Shown piece by piece: positions 1 through 7,313 of a stretch of DNA of 64,000 nucleotides. A program made the translations under genes and the position numbers. The notes beneath the pieces were generated by a model, which had not been told where the DNA came from, did not search any database, and saw nothing but the letters and a program-made list of their open reading frames with translations. The stretch comes from Stenotrophomonas maltophilia (lineage in GTDB: Bacteria; Pseudomonadota; Gammaproteobacteria; Xanthomonadales; Xanthomonadaceae): positions 3,070,501 to 3,134,500 of the forward strand of contig NZ_CP029773.1 in the NCBI RefSeq assembly GCF_003205835.1. Reading direction: 5' to 3'. Every line of letters starts with the position of its first letter. Position 1 is the first letter of the stretch.

Positions 1-36
1 CGTGCAGCGTGGAAGCTCGAAAACCTGATACTGCAT
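1..36 (-). CDS. N-terminus of a leftward gene cut by the window edge
   Basis: Twelve codons starting MQYQVFELPRCT run off the left edge. The ATG at 36 has an AAGGA Shine-Dalgarno seven bases upstream, which supports it over the out-of-frame ATG lying inside that signal. Too little is visible to name a product. Confidence 0.4.
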   Translation of the reverse strand, partial: MQYQVFELPRCT

Positions 37-90
37 GCGGACATCCTTGCCGGGCACGCGTAAGCGGTGGTGGGCGGATTCTACCGCGGG

Positions 91-118
91 CAGGTCCGCT
101 GTCCAGACGGCGGACCTG
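91..118 (-). terminator. Inverted repeat after the NTF2-like gene
   Basis: CAGGTCCGC (91-99) and GCGGACCTG (110-118) are perfect 9-base arms around a 10-base loop, 12 bases past the stop codon of the gene at 131-514. No T-run follows on the minus strand, so termination is only a possibility. Confidence 0.35.
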
Positions 119-130
119 TGCGGCCGTTCC

Positions 131-514
131 TCAGCTGCGGTCGATGATCCGCACGATGTGACCGTCCTCAAAAGCGAACTCGCTGCGTCCCTGCAGGGCC
201 AGTTCCGTGCCCGCGCCGGGACCATCTGGAATGTCCTGCGCGAACACGCCACGCCAGCCGATGCTGGCCAGCGCCACATCATCCTCGAACGTCAGCTCAA
301 GCAACCGCTGCTCGCGCTCGTGGAACATCTGGGCCGATTGCCGCGCCAGTTCGCCGAAGGCATCGATGCCTTCGGTGACCATCGTCAGCTGGCCACCGCT
401 ATGGTTTTCGAAGCGCACGTTGTGCGCCAGCACCGCCAGCATGGCATCGATGTCGAAGCGGTTGTAGGCCAGCAGGTAGTGCTCGATCAGGTAGCGGCAG
501 TGCGATTCGTCCAT
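131..514 (-). CDS. NTF2/SnoaL-like small protein
   Basis: A 127-residue protein of the size and pattern of the NTF2/SnoaL-like fold. The N-terminus (MDESHCRYLIEHYLLAYNRF) is the helix that opens such domains, followed by DIDAMLAVLAHNVRFENHSG, typical of DUF4440/SnoaL members. These are cone-shaped alpha+beta barrels that may be enzymes or binding proteins; no substrate can be read here. No signal peptide or membrane segment is seen. It lies 52 bases downstream of the TetR gene on the same strand, so the two are probably co-transcribed. Function is unassigned beyond the fold. Confidence 0.75.
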   Translation of the reverse strand: MDESHCRYLIEHYLLAYNRFDIDAMLAVLAHNVRFENHSGGQLTMVTEGIDAFGELARQSAQMFHEREQRLLELTFEDDVALASIGWRGVFAQDIPDGPGAGTELALQGRSEFAFEDGHIVRIIDRS

Positions 515-566
515 GGCGGCGTCCAGTCAGGGCCTGCGCCGAGTCTCCCGCGACCGTGCAGCCGGA

Positions 567-1142
567 TCAAGGCGGCGCAGCGGCTTTCAGCAACTGCGCG
601 GCCACCTGGTCGAACGGGCCGATGTCCTGCAGCGCGCGGCACATCGCCACCGCACCTTCCACGCTGGCAATCACCAGGCTGGCCAGTCCGGCCGCCGCGG
701 CCGGGTTGTGACCTTCGGCGACGAACGCCGCCGCCAGGTGGCCCTGCCAGCGCGCGAACACTTCGGCAGCAGCGGCACGCGGCTGGCTGGGCATGGCCTC
801 CACCGGCTCCTCAACCGCAGCGGCCAGCACCGGGCAGCCAGCGCGGAAATCGGTGCGCAGCAGGCGCTCGCGCCACATCGCCAGGAACTGCTGCAGGCCC
901 TGCACTGCGCCGCCCTTCAGCAGCTCCACCAGCAGCGCTTCGATCTTGTCGCCGGCCATATGAGTGGCGCGCGCCAGCAGCTCCTGCTTGCCGCCGGGAA
1001 AGTGGTGGTAGGTGGAACCCAGCGGCGCCTCGGCCAGCTTGGTCACCTCACGGATGCTGGTGGCATTGAGGCCCACACGCGCCAGCATCTGTGCCGCAGC
1101 ATCAATCACGCGTTGTGGCGCATCAGAGGGGCGCGGGCTCAC
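567..1142 (-). CDS. TetR-family transcriptional regulator
   Basis: A 191-residue TetR repressor. The N-terminal DNA-binding domain is clear (VIDAAAQMLARVGLNATSIR, then the helix-turn-helix around residues 30-52 with GSTYHHFPGGKQELL). The C-terminal ligand domain resembles the LmrA/YxaF group. The frame stays open upstream to 1340, but I place the start at the GTG at 1142: AAGGAG stands six bases before it and the protein then begins just ahead of the HTH. It is divergent from the thioesterase at 1212, and the 69-base gap holds a repeated 12-mer that is a good operator candidate. Likely controls itself and the divergent gene; the ligand is unknown. Confidence 0.88.
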   Translation of the reverse strand: MSPRPSDAPQRVIDAAAQMLARVGLNATSIREVTKLAEAPLGSTYHHFPGGKQELLARATHMAGDKIEALLVELLKGGAVQGLQQFLAMWRERLLRTDFRAGCPVLAAAVEEPVEAMPSQPRAAAAEVFARWQGHLAAAFVAEGHNPAAAAGLASLVIASVEGAVAMCRALQDIGPFDQVAAQLLKAAAPP

Positions 1143-1160
1143 GGCAGGCTCCTTGCCAGG

Positions 1161-1208
1161 ACAGTCGTCATAGATTAGCGTACCGGCGATTCTATAACAG
1201 TCGTCATA
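1161..1208. promoter_or_regulatory. Candidate TetR operator: repeated 12-mer
   Basis: ACAGTCGTCATA occurs at 1161-1172 and again at 1197-1208 in the divergent promoter between the TetR gene and the thioesterase gene. The second copy sits in an imperfect palindrome, TATAACAGTCGTCATA, with half sites TATaAC and GTcATA. The second copy ends three bases before the ATG at 1212, so binding would block that gene directly. The role is inferred from position and symmetry. Confidence 0.5.
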
Positions 1209-1211
1209 ACC

Positions 1212-1757
1212 ATGAATCTCTGGTTCCGCCTGCTCCATCTGCTGCTGTGCAGCCTGTTCCGGCCCAAGCTGGAGGCGCCGTTCGGGGTCTCGCGGCTGCA
1301 GTTCCGGGTACTGCCCAATGACCTGGACAGCAACCTGCACATGACCAACGGCCGCTACTGGAACATCTTCGACCTGGGCCGGCTGGACCTGATCCTGCGC
1401 ATGGGCCTGGGCCGGGTGGCGCTACGCGAGAAGTGGGCACCGATCGTCGGTGCCGGCACCATCCAGTTCCGCCGCGAACTCAAGCCATTCCAGCGCTTCA
1501 CCCTGGAAACGCGGCTGGTCGGCTGGGTCGGTTCGCGCGGCATCATGGAGCAACGCGTGCTGATCGGCGCCGAACAGAAGATCGCCACGCGCGCGCTGCT
1601 GGTCACCGGCATCTACGACCGCCGTGCGCGGCAGTTCCTCGGTATGCCGAAGATGATGGAAGCGATCGGCGTGGTCGCCCCGCCGTCGCCGCCGCTCAGT
1701 GCGGCCGCCGAGGCGCTGCTGGCGGCCGATGCCGCATTGAAGCAGGACGATGCCTGA
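1212..1757 (+). CDS. Thioesterase-like hot-dog protein (THEM6-type)
   Basis: A 181-residue protein with a hot-dog thioesterase pattern. LPNDLDSNLHMTNGRYWNIF corresponds to the helix-entry segment of 4-hydroxybenzoyl-CoA-type thioesterases with Asp/Asn followed by HMTN. GAGTIQFRRELKPFQRFTLE and GVRG-like strands follow. The first 18 residues are hydrophobic (NLWFRLLHLLLCSLF) and may anchor the protein to the membrane, as in THEM6-like proteins. The expected reaction is hydrolysis of an acyl-CoA or acyl-ACP thioester; the acyl group is unknown. Transcribed away from the TetR gene and probably controlled by it. It ends seven bases before the convergent agmatine deiminase. Confidence 0.75.
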   Translation: MNLWFRLLHLLLCSLFRPKLEAPFGVSRLQFRVLPNDLDSNLHMTNGRYWNIFDLGRLDLILRMGLGRVALREKWAPIVGAGTIQFRRELKPFQRFTLETRLVGWVGSRGIMEQRVLIGAEQKIATRALLVTGIYDRRARQFLGMPKMMEAIGVVAPPSPPLSAAAEALLAADAALKQDDA

Positions 1758-1763
1758 GGCGCG

Positions 1764-2897
1764 TCAGCCCACCTTCGGCATGTTCTTGGTCACGCAATGG
1801 ATGCCACCACCGCCACCGGCGATGGCATCGATATCCACCTGTTCGATCACGCGGCCGGGATACATGTCTTCCAGTAGTTCACGGCAGAAGCCATCGGCTT
1901 CGTCGTCTCCGAACTGCGGCGCGACCACGGCGCCGTTGATCGGCAGGTAGTTGATGTAGCCCATCGCCAGATCGTCGTTGCCGCGGGTATGCACGTTGTC
2001 GCGCCCGTCCAGCGGCGGCGGCAGCGTATGCACCTGCAGGCGACGGCCGTCGGCATCGGTGGCCCCGCGCAGGATCTGCAGGTGCTCGCGGGTCAGGTCG
2101 TAATCGTAGGACTCCGGATCGTTGTCCAGATTGGCGATCACCACGCCCGGGCGTACGAAGCGCGCATAGAAATCCACGTGCGCATCGGTGATGTCCTTGC
2201 CGGCGATACCGGGCAGCCAGATCACCTTGCGCAGGCCGAGGTGGTGCTTCAGCTCGGCCTCGATATCCGCGCGCGACCCGTCCGGATTGCGGTTGCGGTT
2301 GACCCAGCAGCTTTCGGTGAGGATGGCCGTGCCGTGGCCGTCGACTTCGATGCCACCGCCCTCGCCCACCAGATCGCTTTCCAGCAGCGTCGCACCGGTC
2401 ACCTGTGCCAGCCACGGCGCCACCGCGCCATCGTTGCGCGCGTTCTGCTTGCCGCCCCAGCCGTTGAAGTTGAAGTCGACCAAGCCCAGCCCGCCCCGGT
2501 CATTGGTGACGAAGCAACCGCCGTAATCGCGCACCCAGATGTCATCCAAGGGCACGTCCAGGAACTCGATGTTGTCGCGGCCGCAGCGGTCCTGCGCCTG
2601 CTTGAGCTGTGCAGGGCGGCACAGCACGCTGACCGGTTGGTGGCGTGCGATGGTGCGGGCCAGCCGCGCCACGGTGGTGTTCACCGCATCGGCCTGCGCG
2701 CCCCACACCCTCGGTTGCGCGGCGAAGGCCAGGAACACGCGTTCCTGCGGCCCGTGCTCGTCCGGCATGCGCCAAGTCCCCGCACCTGGCCCTGCTGCGG
2801 ATACGCGACCCGGCAGCCCGGCCAGGCCCAGAGCGGCCAGGCCGCCAAGGCCGGCGGCGCCCGCCAGCTGGGTGAGGAAGTGACGACGGTTGCTCAT
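1764..2897 (-). CDS. Tat-exported agmatine deiminase family protein
   Basis: A 377-residue member of the agmatine deiminase/peptidyl-arginine deiminase family, which converts agmatine to N-carbamoylputrescine and ammonia. Conserved catalytic segments are DDIWVRDYGG, the His of TDAHVDFYARF and the nucleophile Cys near residue 368 in GGGGIHCVTKNMP. The start at 2897 has GGAG upstream and gives an N-terminus SNRRHFLTQLAGAAGLGGLA ending in an Ala-rich stretch, a twin-arginine signal. The family is normally cytoplasmic, so export of the folded enzyme is notable. A longer start at 2951 would bury the signal and is less likely. It is divergent from the LysR gene at 3002. Confidence 0.88.
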   Translation of the reverse strand: MSNRRHFLTQLAGAAGLGGLAALGLAGLPGRVSAAGPGAGTWRMPDEHGPQERVFLAFAAQPRVWGAQADAVNTTVARLARTIARHQPVSVLCRPAQLKQAQDRCGRDNIEFLDVPLDDIWVRDYGGCFVTNDRGGLGLVDFNFNGWGGKQNARNDGAVAPWLAQVTGATLLESDLVGEGGGIEVDGHGTAILTESCWVNRNRNPDGSRADIEAELKHHLGLRKVIWLPGIAGKDITDAHVDFYARFVRPGVVIANLDNDPESYDYDLTREHLQILRGATDADGRRLQVHTLPPPLDGRDNVHTRGNDDLAMGYINYLPINGAVVAPQFGDDEADGFCRELLEDMYPGRVIEQVDIDAIAGGGGGIHCVTKNMPKVG

Positions 2898-3001
2898 GAC
2901 GGGCTCCAGGGCCGGTGCGGGATGGGCGCTATGCTGCGCTTGCCGACACATAAGAACAAACGATAGATTCAGCCAACAATTGAACAGTTTTACTTATCAG
3001 A

Positions 3002-3886
3002 ATGCTCAAGCACTGGCCACCGCTGAACGCCCTGCGGGGTTTCGAGGCTGCCGCCCGGCTCGGCAGCTTCCACCGTGCGGCTGAGGAACTGCACCTGACC
3101 CAGTCGGCCATCAGCCAGCAGATCCGGGGCCTGGAGGCATCGCTGCAACAACCACTGTTCTTCCGGCAAGGCCGCAGCGTCACCCTCACCGACGCCGGCA
3201 TCGACCTGCTGGAAACAACGCAGGCACTGCTGCGGCAGCTGGCCAGCGGCATCCGCCGGCTCGATCAGTACCGCAAGCCCAATCAACTGATCGTCAACAC
3301 CAGCCCGGCCTTCGCCCGCCATTGGCTGGTGCCGCGCCTGGCCGGGTTCCACCGCCTGCATCCCGACGCCGACCTCTGGCTGCTGACCAGCGAGGAAGCA
3401 CCAGACATGACCACGCAGACCCTGGACGTGGCGGTACGCGATGACCTCGACTCACAGGCGCAGTGCCAGCATCGCGTGCTGCTGCAGGACCGCCTCTATC
3501 CGGCCTGCCATCCCGACCTGCTGGCCACGCCCGTGCACGAACGCCTCACCCTGCATGGCGAGCGCGAAATGGACTGGAGCCAGTGGCAGGTGCAGGGCGG
3601 CGCCGATGTCGGACAGCGCCGCGAGGGCATGAATTTCTCCGAGCCCGGGCAACTGCTGGATGCCGCGTGCGAAGGGCTCGGTATCGCGCTGGTCAGCGAG
3701 CTGCTGGCCGCACGCGCCTGCGAACAAGGCCTGCTGCAAGCCCTGGATGAGGCACGCGTGCGCGGTCCGCGCTGGAGCTGGCTGATACACGAGGACAGCA
3801 CAGCCGATCCGCTGGTGATCAGCTTCTGTGACTGGCTGCTGGCGAGCCTGCCCGCTGACGCTACTTCTGCTGCAGCGCGCGCTTGA
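3002..3886 (+). CDS. LysR-family regulator (GcvA-like)
   Basis: A 294-residue LysR-type regulator. The winged HTH occupies about residues 5-65: LNALRGFEAAARLGSFHRAA, then LTQSAISQQIRGLE, the recognition helix pattern of GcvA-like members. The C-terminal part (about 90-290) is the periplasmic-binding-protein-like effector domain. It is divergent from the agmatine deiminase across 104 bases, the usual LysR arrangement, so control of that gene is the natural guess. ATAAG and CTTAT stand near the two ends of the gap, but I see no clear T-N11-A site. Its 3' end overlaps the convergent SGNH hydrolase by 26 bases. Confidence 0.9.
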   Translation: MLKHWPPLNALRGFEAAARLGSFHRAAEELHLTQSAISQQIRGLEASLQQPLFFRQGRSVTLTDAGIDLLETTQALLRQLASGIRRLDQYRKPNQLIVNTSPAFARHWLVPRLAGFHRLHPDADLWLLTSEEAPDMTTQTLDVAVRDDLDSQAQCQHRVLLQDRLYPACHPDLLATPVHERLTLHGEREMDWSQWQVQGGADVGQRREGMNFSEPGQLLDAACEGLGIALVSELLAARACEQGLLQALDEARVRGPRWSWLIHEDSTADPLVISFCDWLLASLPADATSAAARA

Positions 3887-4643
3887 CCGCCGCCTCGGCC
3901 AGCGGCGCCATCACCGCATAGCCCTTCGCCGTGGGATGCACGCCGTCGTCGGCCAGTTGCGGGTCGAGCCCGCCAGCCGCATTGGCCATCGGCGTGTAGT
4001 AGTCCAGATAGACCAGCTGCTTCGCATCGGCATAGCGCTTCAATGCCGTGTTCAATGCACGCACCTTGGGCGCAGGCATTGTGCCCGTCAGCCACGGGTA
4101 ATCGCTGACCGGCAGCACCGATGCCAGCACCACACGAATGCCATGTGCGCGGGCCAGGTCCACCATCGCGTGCAGGTTGTCTTCGATCATCGACTGTGTG
4201 GAGGGGCCAGTGTTGCCGGCAATGTCGTTGGTGCCGGCCAGGATCACCACCACCTGTGGCTTCAGTGCCAGCACGTCCTGCGGGAAACGCACCAGCATCT
4301 GCGCCGTGGTCTGGCCGCTGATGCCGCGGTTGAGCCAGCCCTTGCCGGGGAAAAACGCTTCGCTGCCTTCCCTGCCCCAGCCTTCGGTGATCGAGTCACC
4401 GAAAAGCACCACGCGTGGTTGCCCCGGTACGGCGGCAGGCAGTCGTGCGTTGGCGTCGCGGTAACGCTGCAGTTCCGGCCAATCGGCCAGGCGCTGCTGC
4501 ATGAAGCGCACCTCATCCGGGCGCAGGCGATCGACAGGTTCCACCAACAACGGATTGATGGCGGGCGCATCGGCCGCCACCCCATGGGCGCTCAGCGCGA
4601 TACCGAGGACAACCGCGGCCAGGCCGCCGGACACGGAACGCAT
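3861..4643 (-). CDS. Secreted SGNH/GDSL hydrolase
   Basis: A 260-residue esterase or lipase-like hydrolase. An N-terminal signal peptide (GGLAAVVLGIALSAHGVAA) ends near residue 24. The SGNH blocks are all visible: VVLFGDSITEGWG with the nucleophile Ser, the Gly block (NRGISGQTTAQ), VVILAGTNDIAG with the Asn, and DGVHPTAKGYAVMA with the catalytic Asp and His. It resembles the platelet-activating-factor acetylhydrolase beta/gamma-like group of periplasmic bacterial proteins. The true ester substrate cannot be read. It overlaps the end of the LysR gene on the other strand by 26 bases and is preceded by a GGGAGA signal upstream of the ATG at 4643. Confidence 0.85.
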   Translation of the reverse strand: MRSVSGGLAAVVLGIALSAHGVAADAPAINPLLVEPVDRLRPDEVRFMQQRLADWPELQRYRDANARLPAAVPGQPRVVLFGDSITEGWGREGSEAFFPGKGWLNRGISGQTTAQMLVRFPQDVLALKPQVVVILAGTNDIAGNTGPSTQSMIEDNLHAMVDLARAHGIRVVLASVLPVSDYPWLTGTMPAPKVRALNTALKRYADAKQLVYLDYYTPMANAAGGLDPQLADDGVHPTAKGYAVMAPLAEAAVKRALQQK

Positions 4644-4692
4644 CGGGTCTCTCCCTTGGATGTCCGGGCCAGTCTAGCGCGTGGCCCCACGC

Positions 4693-5658
4693 CTACCGTG
4701 CCGCCGACCGCGCGGCCACACCGGTCACCTTGGCCGGCATCCACATGCCTGGCGTCCAGCCGCTGGCGGCCAGGATCGCCTTCGGGTTGTCCTGCTGGAT
4801 CAGCGCACGTACCGCATCGCGCTTGTCCTTGGCCTGCAGGTAATAGGCCTTCGCGATGCGGTAACCAACCCAGTACCCCAGGTCATAGGGCTCCTGCGAA
4901 CCGGGCTTGTAGTTGTACAGCCACGGCGACAGATCGGTGCTGTCCACATCCAACGCGAAGGCGCTTTCAATATGCACTTCCCGGCCACGGGTCCAGGCGG
5001 CGTGGCGCCCGTTGCCGACGTTGCCGGAAATCAGCTCGGCGATGAACTCGGCGATGCCTTCGCCCAGCGAAACACGCAGCACCGTCGCATGCGGGTCGCC
5101 CGGCTCGAAGTCGATCAGGCCGGTCTGCTGGATGTGCACGTACTCGTGTGCGATCACGTGCACGAAGCGGTCCTGCACGTTGGGATTCATGAAGTCGGCC
5201 GCGCACAGCGCTTCCAGGCCGATGATCACGCCGCTTTTCGAGGTCAGCCCGACCGGCCGGCCGCGGCCCACCGCGATGGTCACCGGCGGGAACCGGGTCT
5301 GCGGGTAGATCGCCTGCAGGTTGGAAAACACCTGCGTCAGGCGTTGTTTCACCGCGGGCAGTTCGGCCAGGCAGTTTCGTCCCTGAGCATACAGCTCGGG
5401 CTGGCTGGCGATGGACTCGGCAATGCGTTCGGGCGTGACCCGGCGCGCCTTGGCCAACTCCGCCAGGCCAGCCGACCCTTCGGCCAGGTATCCACGCAGC
5501 TGCGCAACATTGGGCTTGCCGCCGGCGCTGTCATAAAGTGCATAGAAACGACTGACATCCTCGGTGAGGATCTGCGGCCCTGCCGGTACCGCCGCCGTGG
5601 CCACACCCACCGCCCCGGCACAGGCCAGGGCCAACAGGCCGCGCAGGATCGTGGACAT
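4693..5658 (-). CDS. Exported zinc-protease-like protein (DUF2268-type)
   Basis: A 321-residue protein with a signal peptide (MSTILRGLLALACAGAVGVATAA). A gluzincin-type motif HEYVHIQQ appears about residue 180, with a downstream Glu in GEGIAEFIAELISG that could be the third zinc ligand. This is the pattern of DUF2268-like predicted Zn-dependent proteases. The frame is open far upstream to 6510, but the start at 5658 has GGAG close before it and yields a clean signal peptide. It probably acts in the periplasm; the substrate is unknown. It lies just upstream of the SGNH hydrolase on the same strand. Confidence 0.72.
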   Translation of the reverse strand: MSTILRGLLALACAGAVGVATAAVPAGPQILTEDVSRFYALYDSAGGKPNVAQLRGYLAEGSAGLAELAKARRVTPERIAESIASQPELYAQGRNCLAELPAVKQRLTQVFSNLQAIYPQTRFPPVTIAVGRGRPVGLTSKSGVIIGLEALCAADFMNPNVQDRFVHVIAHEYVHIQQTGLIDFEPGDPHATVLRVSLGEGIAEFIAELISGNVGNGRHAAWTRGREVHIESAFALDVDSTDLSPWLYNYKPGSQEPYDLGYWVGYRIAKAYYLQAKDKRDAVRALIQQDNPKAILAASGWTPGMWMPAKVTGVAARSAAR

Positions 5659-5796
5659 CGCTCCGTCCTTGGTGGAGTGCATGCGAAGCGCGCAATCTAT
5701 CACTCCCCCCAGCCCGCCGCAGCAGTCGGATGCGGGCGCCCCGCCGCTGTGCCAGACTCGCTTCGGCACCTGCCATGGAAGATGGAGCACCGCACG

Positions 5797-6780
5797 ATGA
5801 TGATCGTTCCCGCATACTGGGCCGAAGCCCGTCTGCAGGCCCGCTTCCGCGGCCGGCCGGTGGTCGTGCGCCGCTTCGGCTGGTCCGACGAAAGCCCTGC
5901 CGAAGCTCAGGCGCACGCCGACCGCCGTGCCAACGAAGCGCTCAACGCCATCCTTGCAGGGCAGGCGCTGCCGCGCCGCGAAGTGCGCAGCAACTACGGC
6001 GTGGAGGGGGTGCCGATCCGCGAGCAGATCGTACGGCGCGACGGCGATGTCATCATCACCCGCAACAGCTACGGGGCGCTGTGCCTGAACACACCGGACG
6101 TACTGTTTGCCGACATCGACCATGCGCAACCACCCGCGGGTTGCGTGATGCCCGCTCTCATCGCCGCGGTGCTGCTGTTCGCTGGCGCCGTCATCGGCAC
6201 CCTGCTGTGGCACTGGCTGGTGGGACTGGTATTGGGTGTGGCGGCCGTGGTGCTGGTGAACACCGCGATGCTGATGCAGCGCAAGCGCCGCCTGGCCGCA
6301 GCCGGCGGCGCCGAAGGCGTGGCCCTGCAGCGGGTCGCGGCCTTCAGCGAACAGCATCCGGAGTGGCACCTGCGCACCTACCGCACGCCGGCTGGCCTGC
6401 GCGTGCTTGCCATGCATGCCACGTTCTCGCCCGAGGACGAGCAGCTGCAGGCGTTCTTCAAGGCACTGGGCACCGACCCCCTGTACGCACGCATGTGCCG
6501 GCTGCAGCACTGCTTCCGTGCGCGACTGACCCCGAAGCCGTGGCGCGTGGGCCTGAAGTACCGCATCCGCCCGCCGGTGGCCGCGTGGTCAGCCGAACAG
6601 GCCAACAACCCGGATCGACTGGCCTGGATTGCCGAGTACGAAAAGAAGAGCGCCGGCTTCGCGGCCTGCGCCTATCTGCGCAGCTTCGGTGATGCCACCC
6701 AGGTGAATGCCAAGGCCGAGCACGTGCGCGAGCTGCATGATCGTTTGGCGCACGCGCAGGACCGTTTACCGCTGGCGTGA
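5797..6780 (+). CDS. Unknown protein with two central membrane segments
   Basis: A 327-residue protein I do not recognise by function. Residues 1-115 form a soluble domain (MMIVPAYWAEARLQARFRGR, VVVRRFGWSDESPAEAQAHA). Residues about 118-159 form two hydrophobic segments (MPALIAAVLLFAGAVIGTLL and WLVGLVLGVAAVVLVNTAML) ending in QRKRR. The C-terminal 165 residues are soluble and rich in aromatic and basic residues. The open frame extends left to 4681, but GGAG at 5784-5787 fits the ATG at 5797 with nine-base spacing. The divergent gene starts at 5658. Real coding is supported by codon pattern and the membrane segments; no role is proposed. Confidence 0.75.
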   Translation: MMIVPAYWAEARLQARFRGRPVVVRRFGWSDESPAEAQAHADRRANEALNAILAGQALPRREVRSNYGVEGVPIREQIVRRDGDVIITRNSYGALCLNTPDVLFADIDHAQPPAGCVMPALIAAVLLFAGAVIGTLLWHWLVGLVLGVAAVVLVNTAMLMQRKRRLAAAGGAEGVALQRVAAFSEQHPEWHLRTYRTPAGLRVLAMHATFSPEDEQLQAFFKALGTDPLYARMCRLQHCFRARLTPKPWRVGLKYRIRPPVAAWSAEQANNPDRLAWIAEYEKKSAGFAACAYLRSFGDATQVNAKAEHVRELHDRLAHAQDRLPLA

Positions 6781-6793
6781 GTGCGGCAGACGC

Positions 6794-7114
6794 TCAGTCA
6801 GCGCCCTGCACGAACGGCTGCCCTGCCAGGGTAGTGCCCAGCCGCACCGCGACCTGCTGTTCGCCCTTTTCAAACGTCGTTGCGCACTGCTTTCCGCCTT
6901 TCTGGCATCCGACTTCGGGAAAGCCTTCCAGTGACTCCGGCGCGCCCTGCGCCGGCTTCGCCTGCCAGCCGGCGGCGTCCAGCAGGCGCTTGGCCTTGGC
7001 GTAAGGCATGCCGGCGATGATCCCCAGCTGCGCCAGCTCGGCAGGCAGCGGCTGAGCACTTGCAGTTGAGACCAGGACCAACGACAACGCTGCAGCAAGA
7101 AGGATGGCTTTCAT
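6794..7114 (-). CDS. Small secreted protein of unknown function
   Basis: A 106-residue protein with a clear signal peptide, MKAILLAAALSLVLVSTASA, and a predicted cut before QPLPAEL. The mature part has two Cys residues (GCQKGGKQCATTFEKGEQ) likely to form a disulphide in the periplasm. The segment AQLGIIAGMPYAKAKRLLDAAGW resembles the N-terminal helix-strand of small PASTA- or BLIP-like modules, but I would not assign a family. It converges on the membrane protein gene ending at 6780. Confidence 0.7.
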   Translation of the reverse strand: MKAILLAAALSLVLVSTASAQPLPAELAQLGIIAGMPYAKAKRLLDAAGWQAKPAQGAPESLEGFPEVGCQKGGKQCATTFEKGEQQVAVRLGTTLAGQPFVQGAD

Positions 7115-7250
7115 TGCATCGACCCGGGACGGACTTACACGATCAGACTAGACCATTTTCATGGCCTGCGAATGTGCCGGTAACACGTCGTTACCGAGTC
7201 TCCACAGTTGATTGCAGAGCACTTCAATCTGTTTACAGGCGAACAAGCAA

Positions 7251-7272
7251 CCGAGCACGGGCTCGGCTCTAC
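7251..7272 (-). repeat. SMAG palindrome (GTAG-AGCCGAGC type)
   Basis: Read on the minus strand this begins GTAGAGCCGAGC and continues into the complementary arm GCTCGG. It matches the S. maltophilia GTAG repeat pattern. It lies directly downstream of the S9 peptidase terminator hairpin. Confidence 0.8.
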
Positions 7273-7279
7273 AGGATGC

Positions 7280-7307
7280 AGGAAGGCCGCCCTGAGGCGG
7301 CCTTCCT
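7280..7307 (-). terminator. Hairpin terminator of the S9 peptidase gene
   Basis: AGGAAGGCCGCC (7280-7291) and GGCGGCCTTCCT (7296-7307) are perfect 12-base arms with a CTGA loop, seven bases beyond the stop codon at 7314. No T-run follows, which is common for hairpins at gene ends in GC-rich genomes. Confidence 0.7.
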
Positions 7308-7313
7308 GTGCCC

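Noticed and set aside
4681-6780. A 699-codon frame including the membrane protein at 5797
   Set aside because: The first 370 codons are antisense to the zinc-protease-like gene; a ribosome binding site and a sensible protein begin at 5797.
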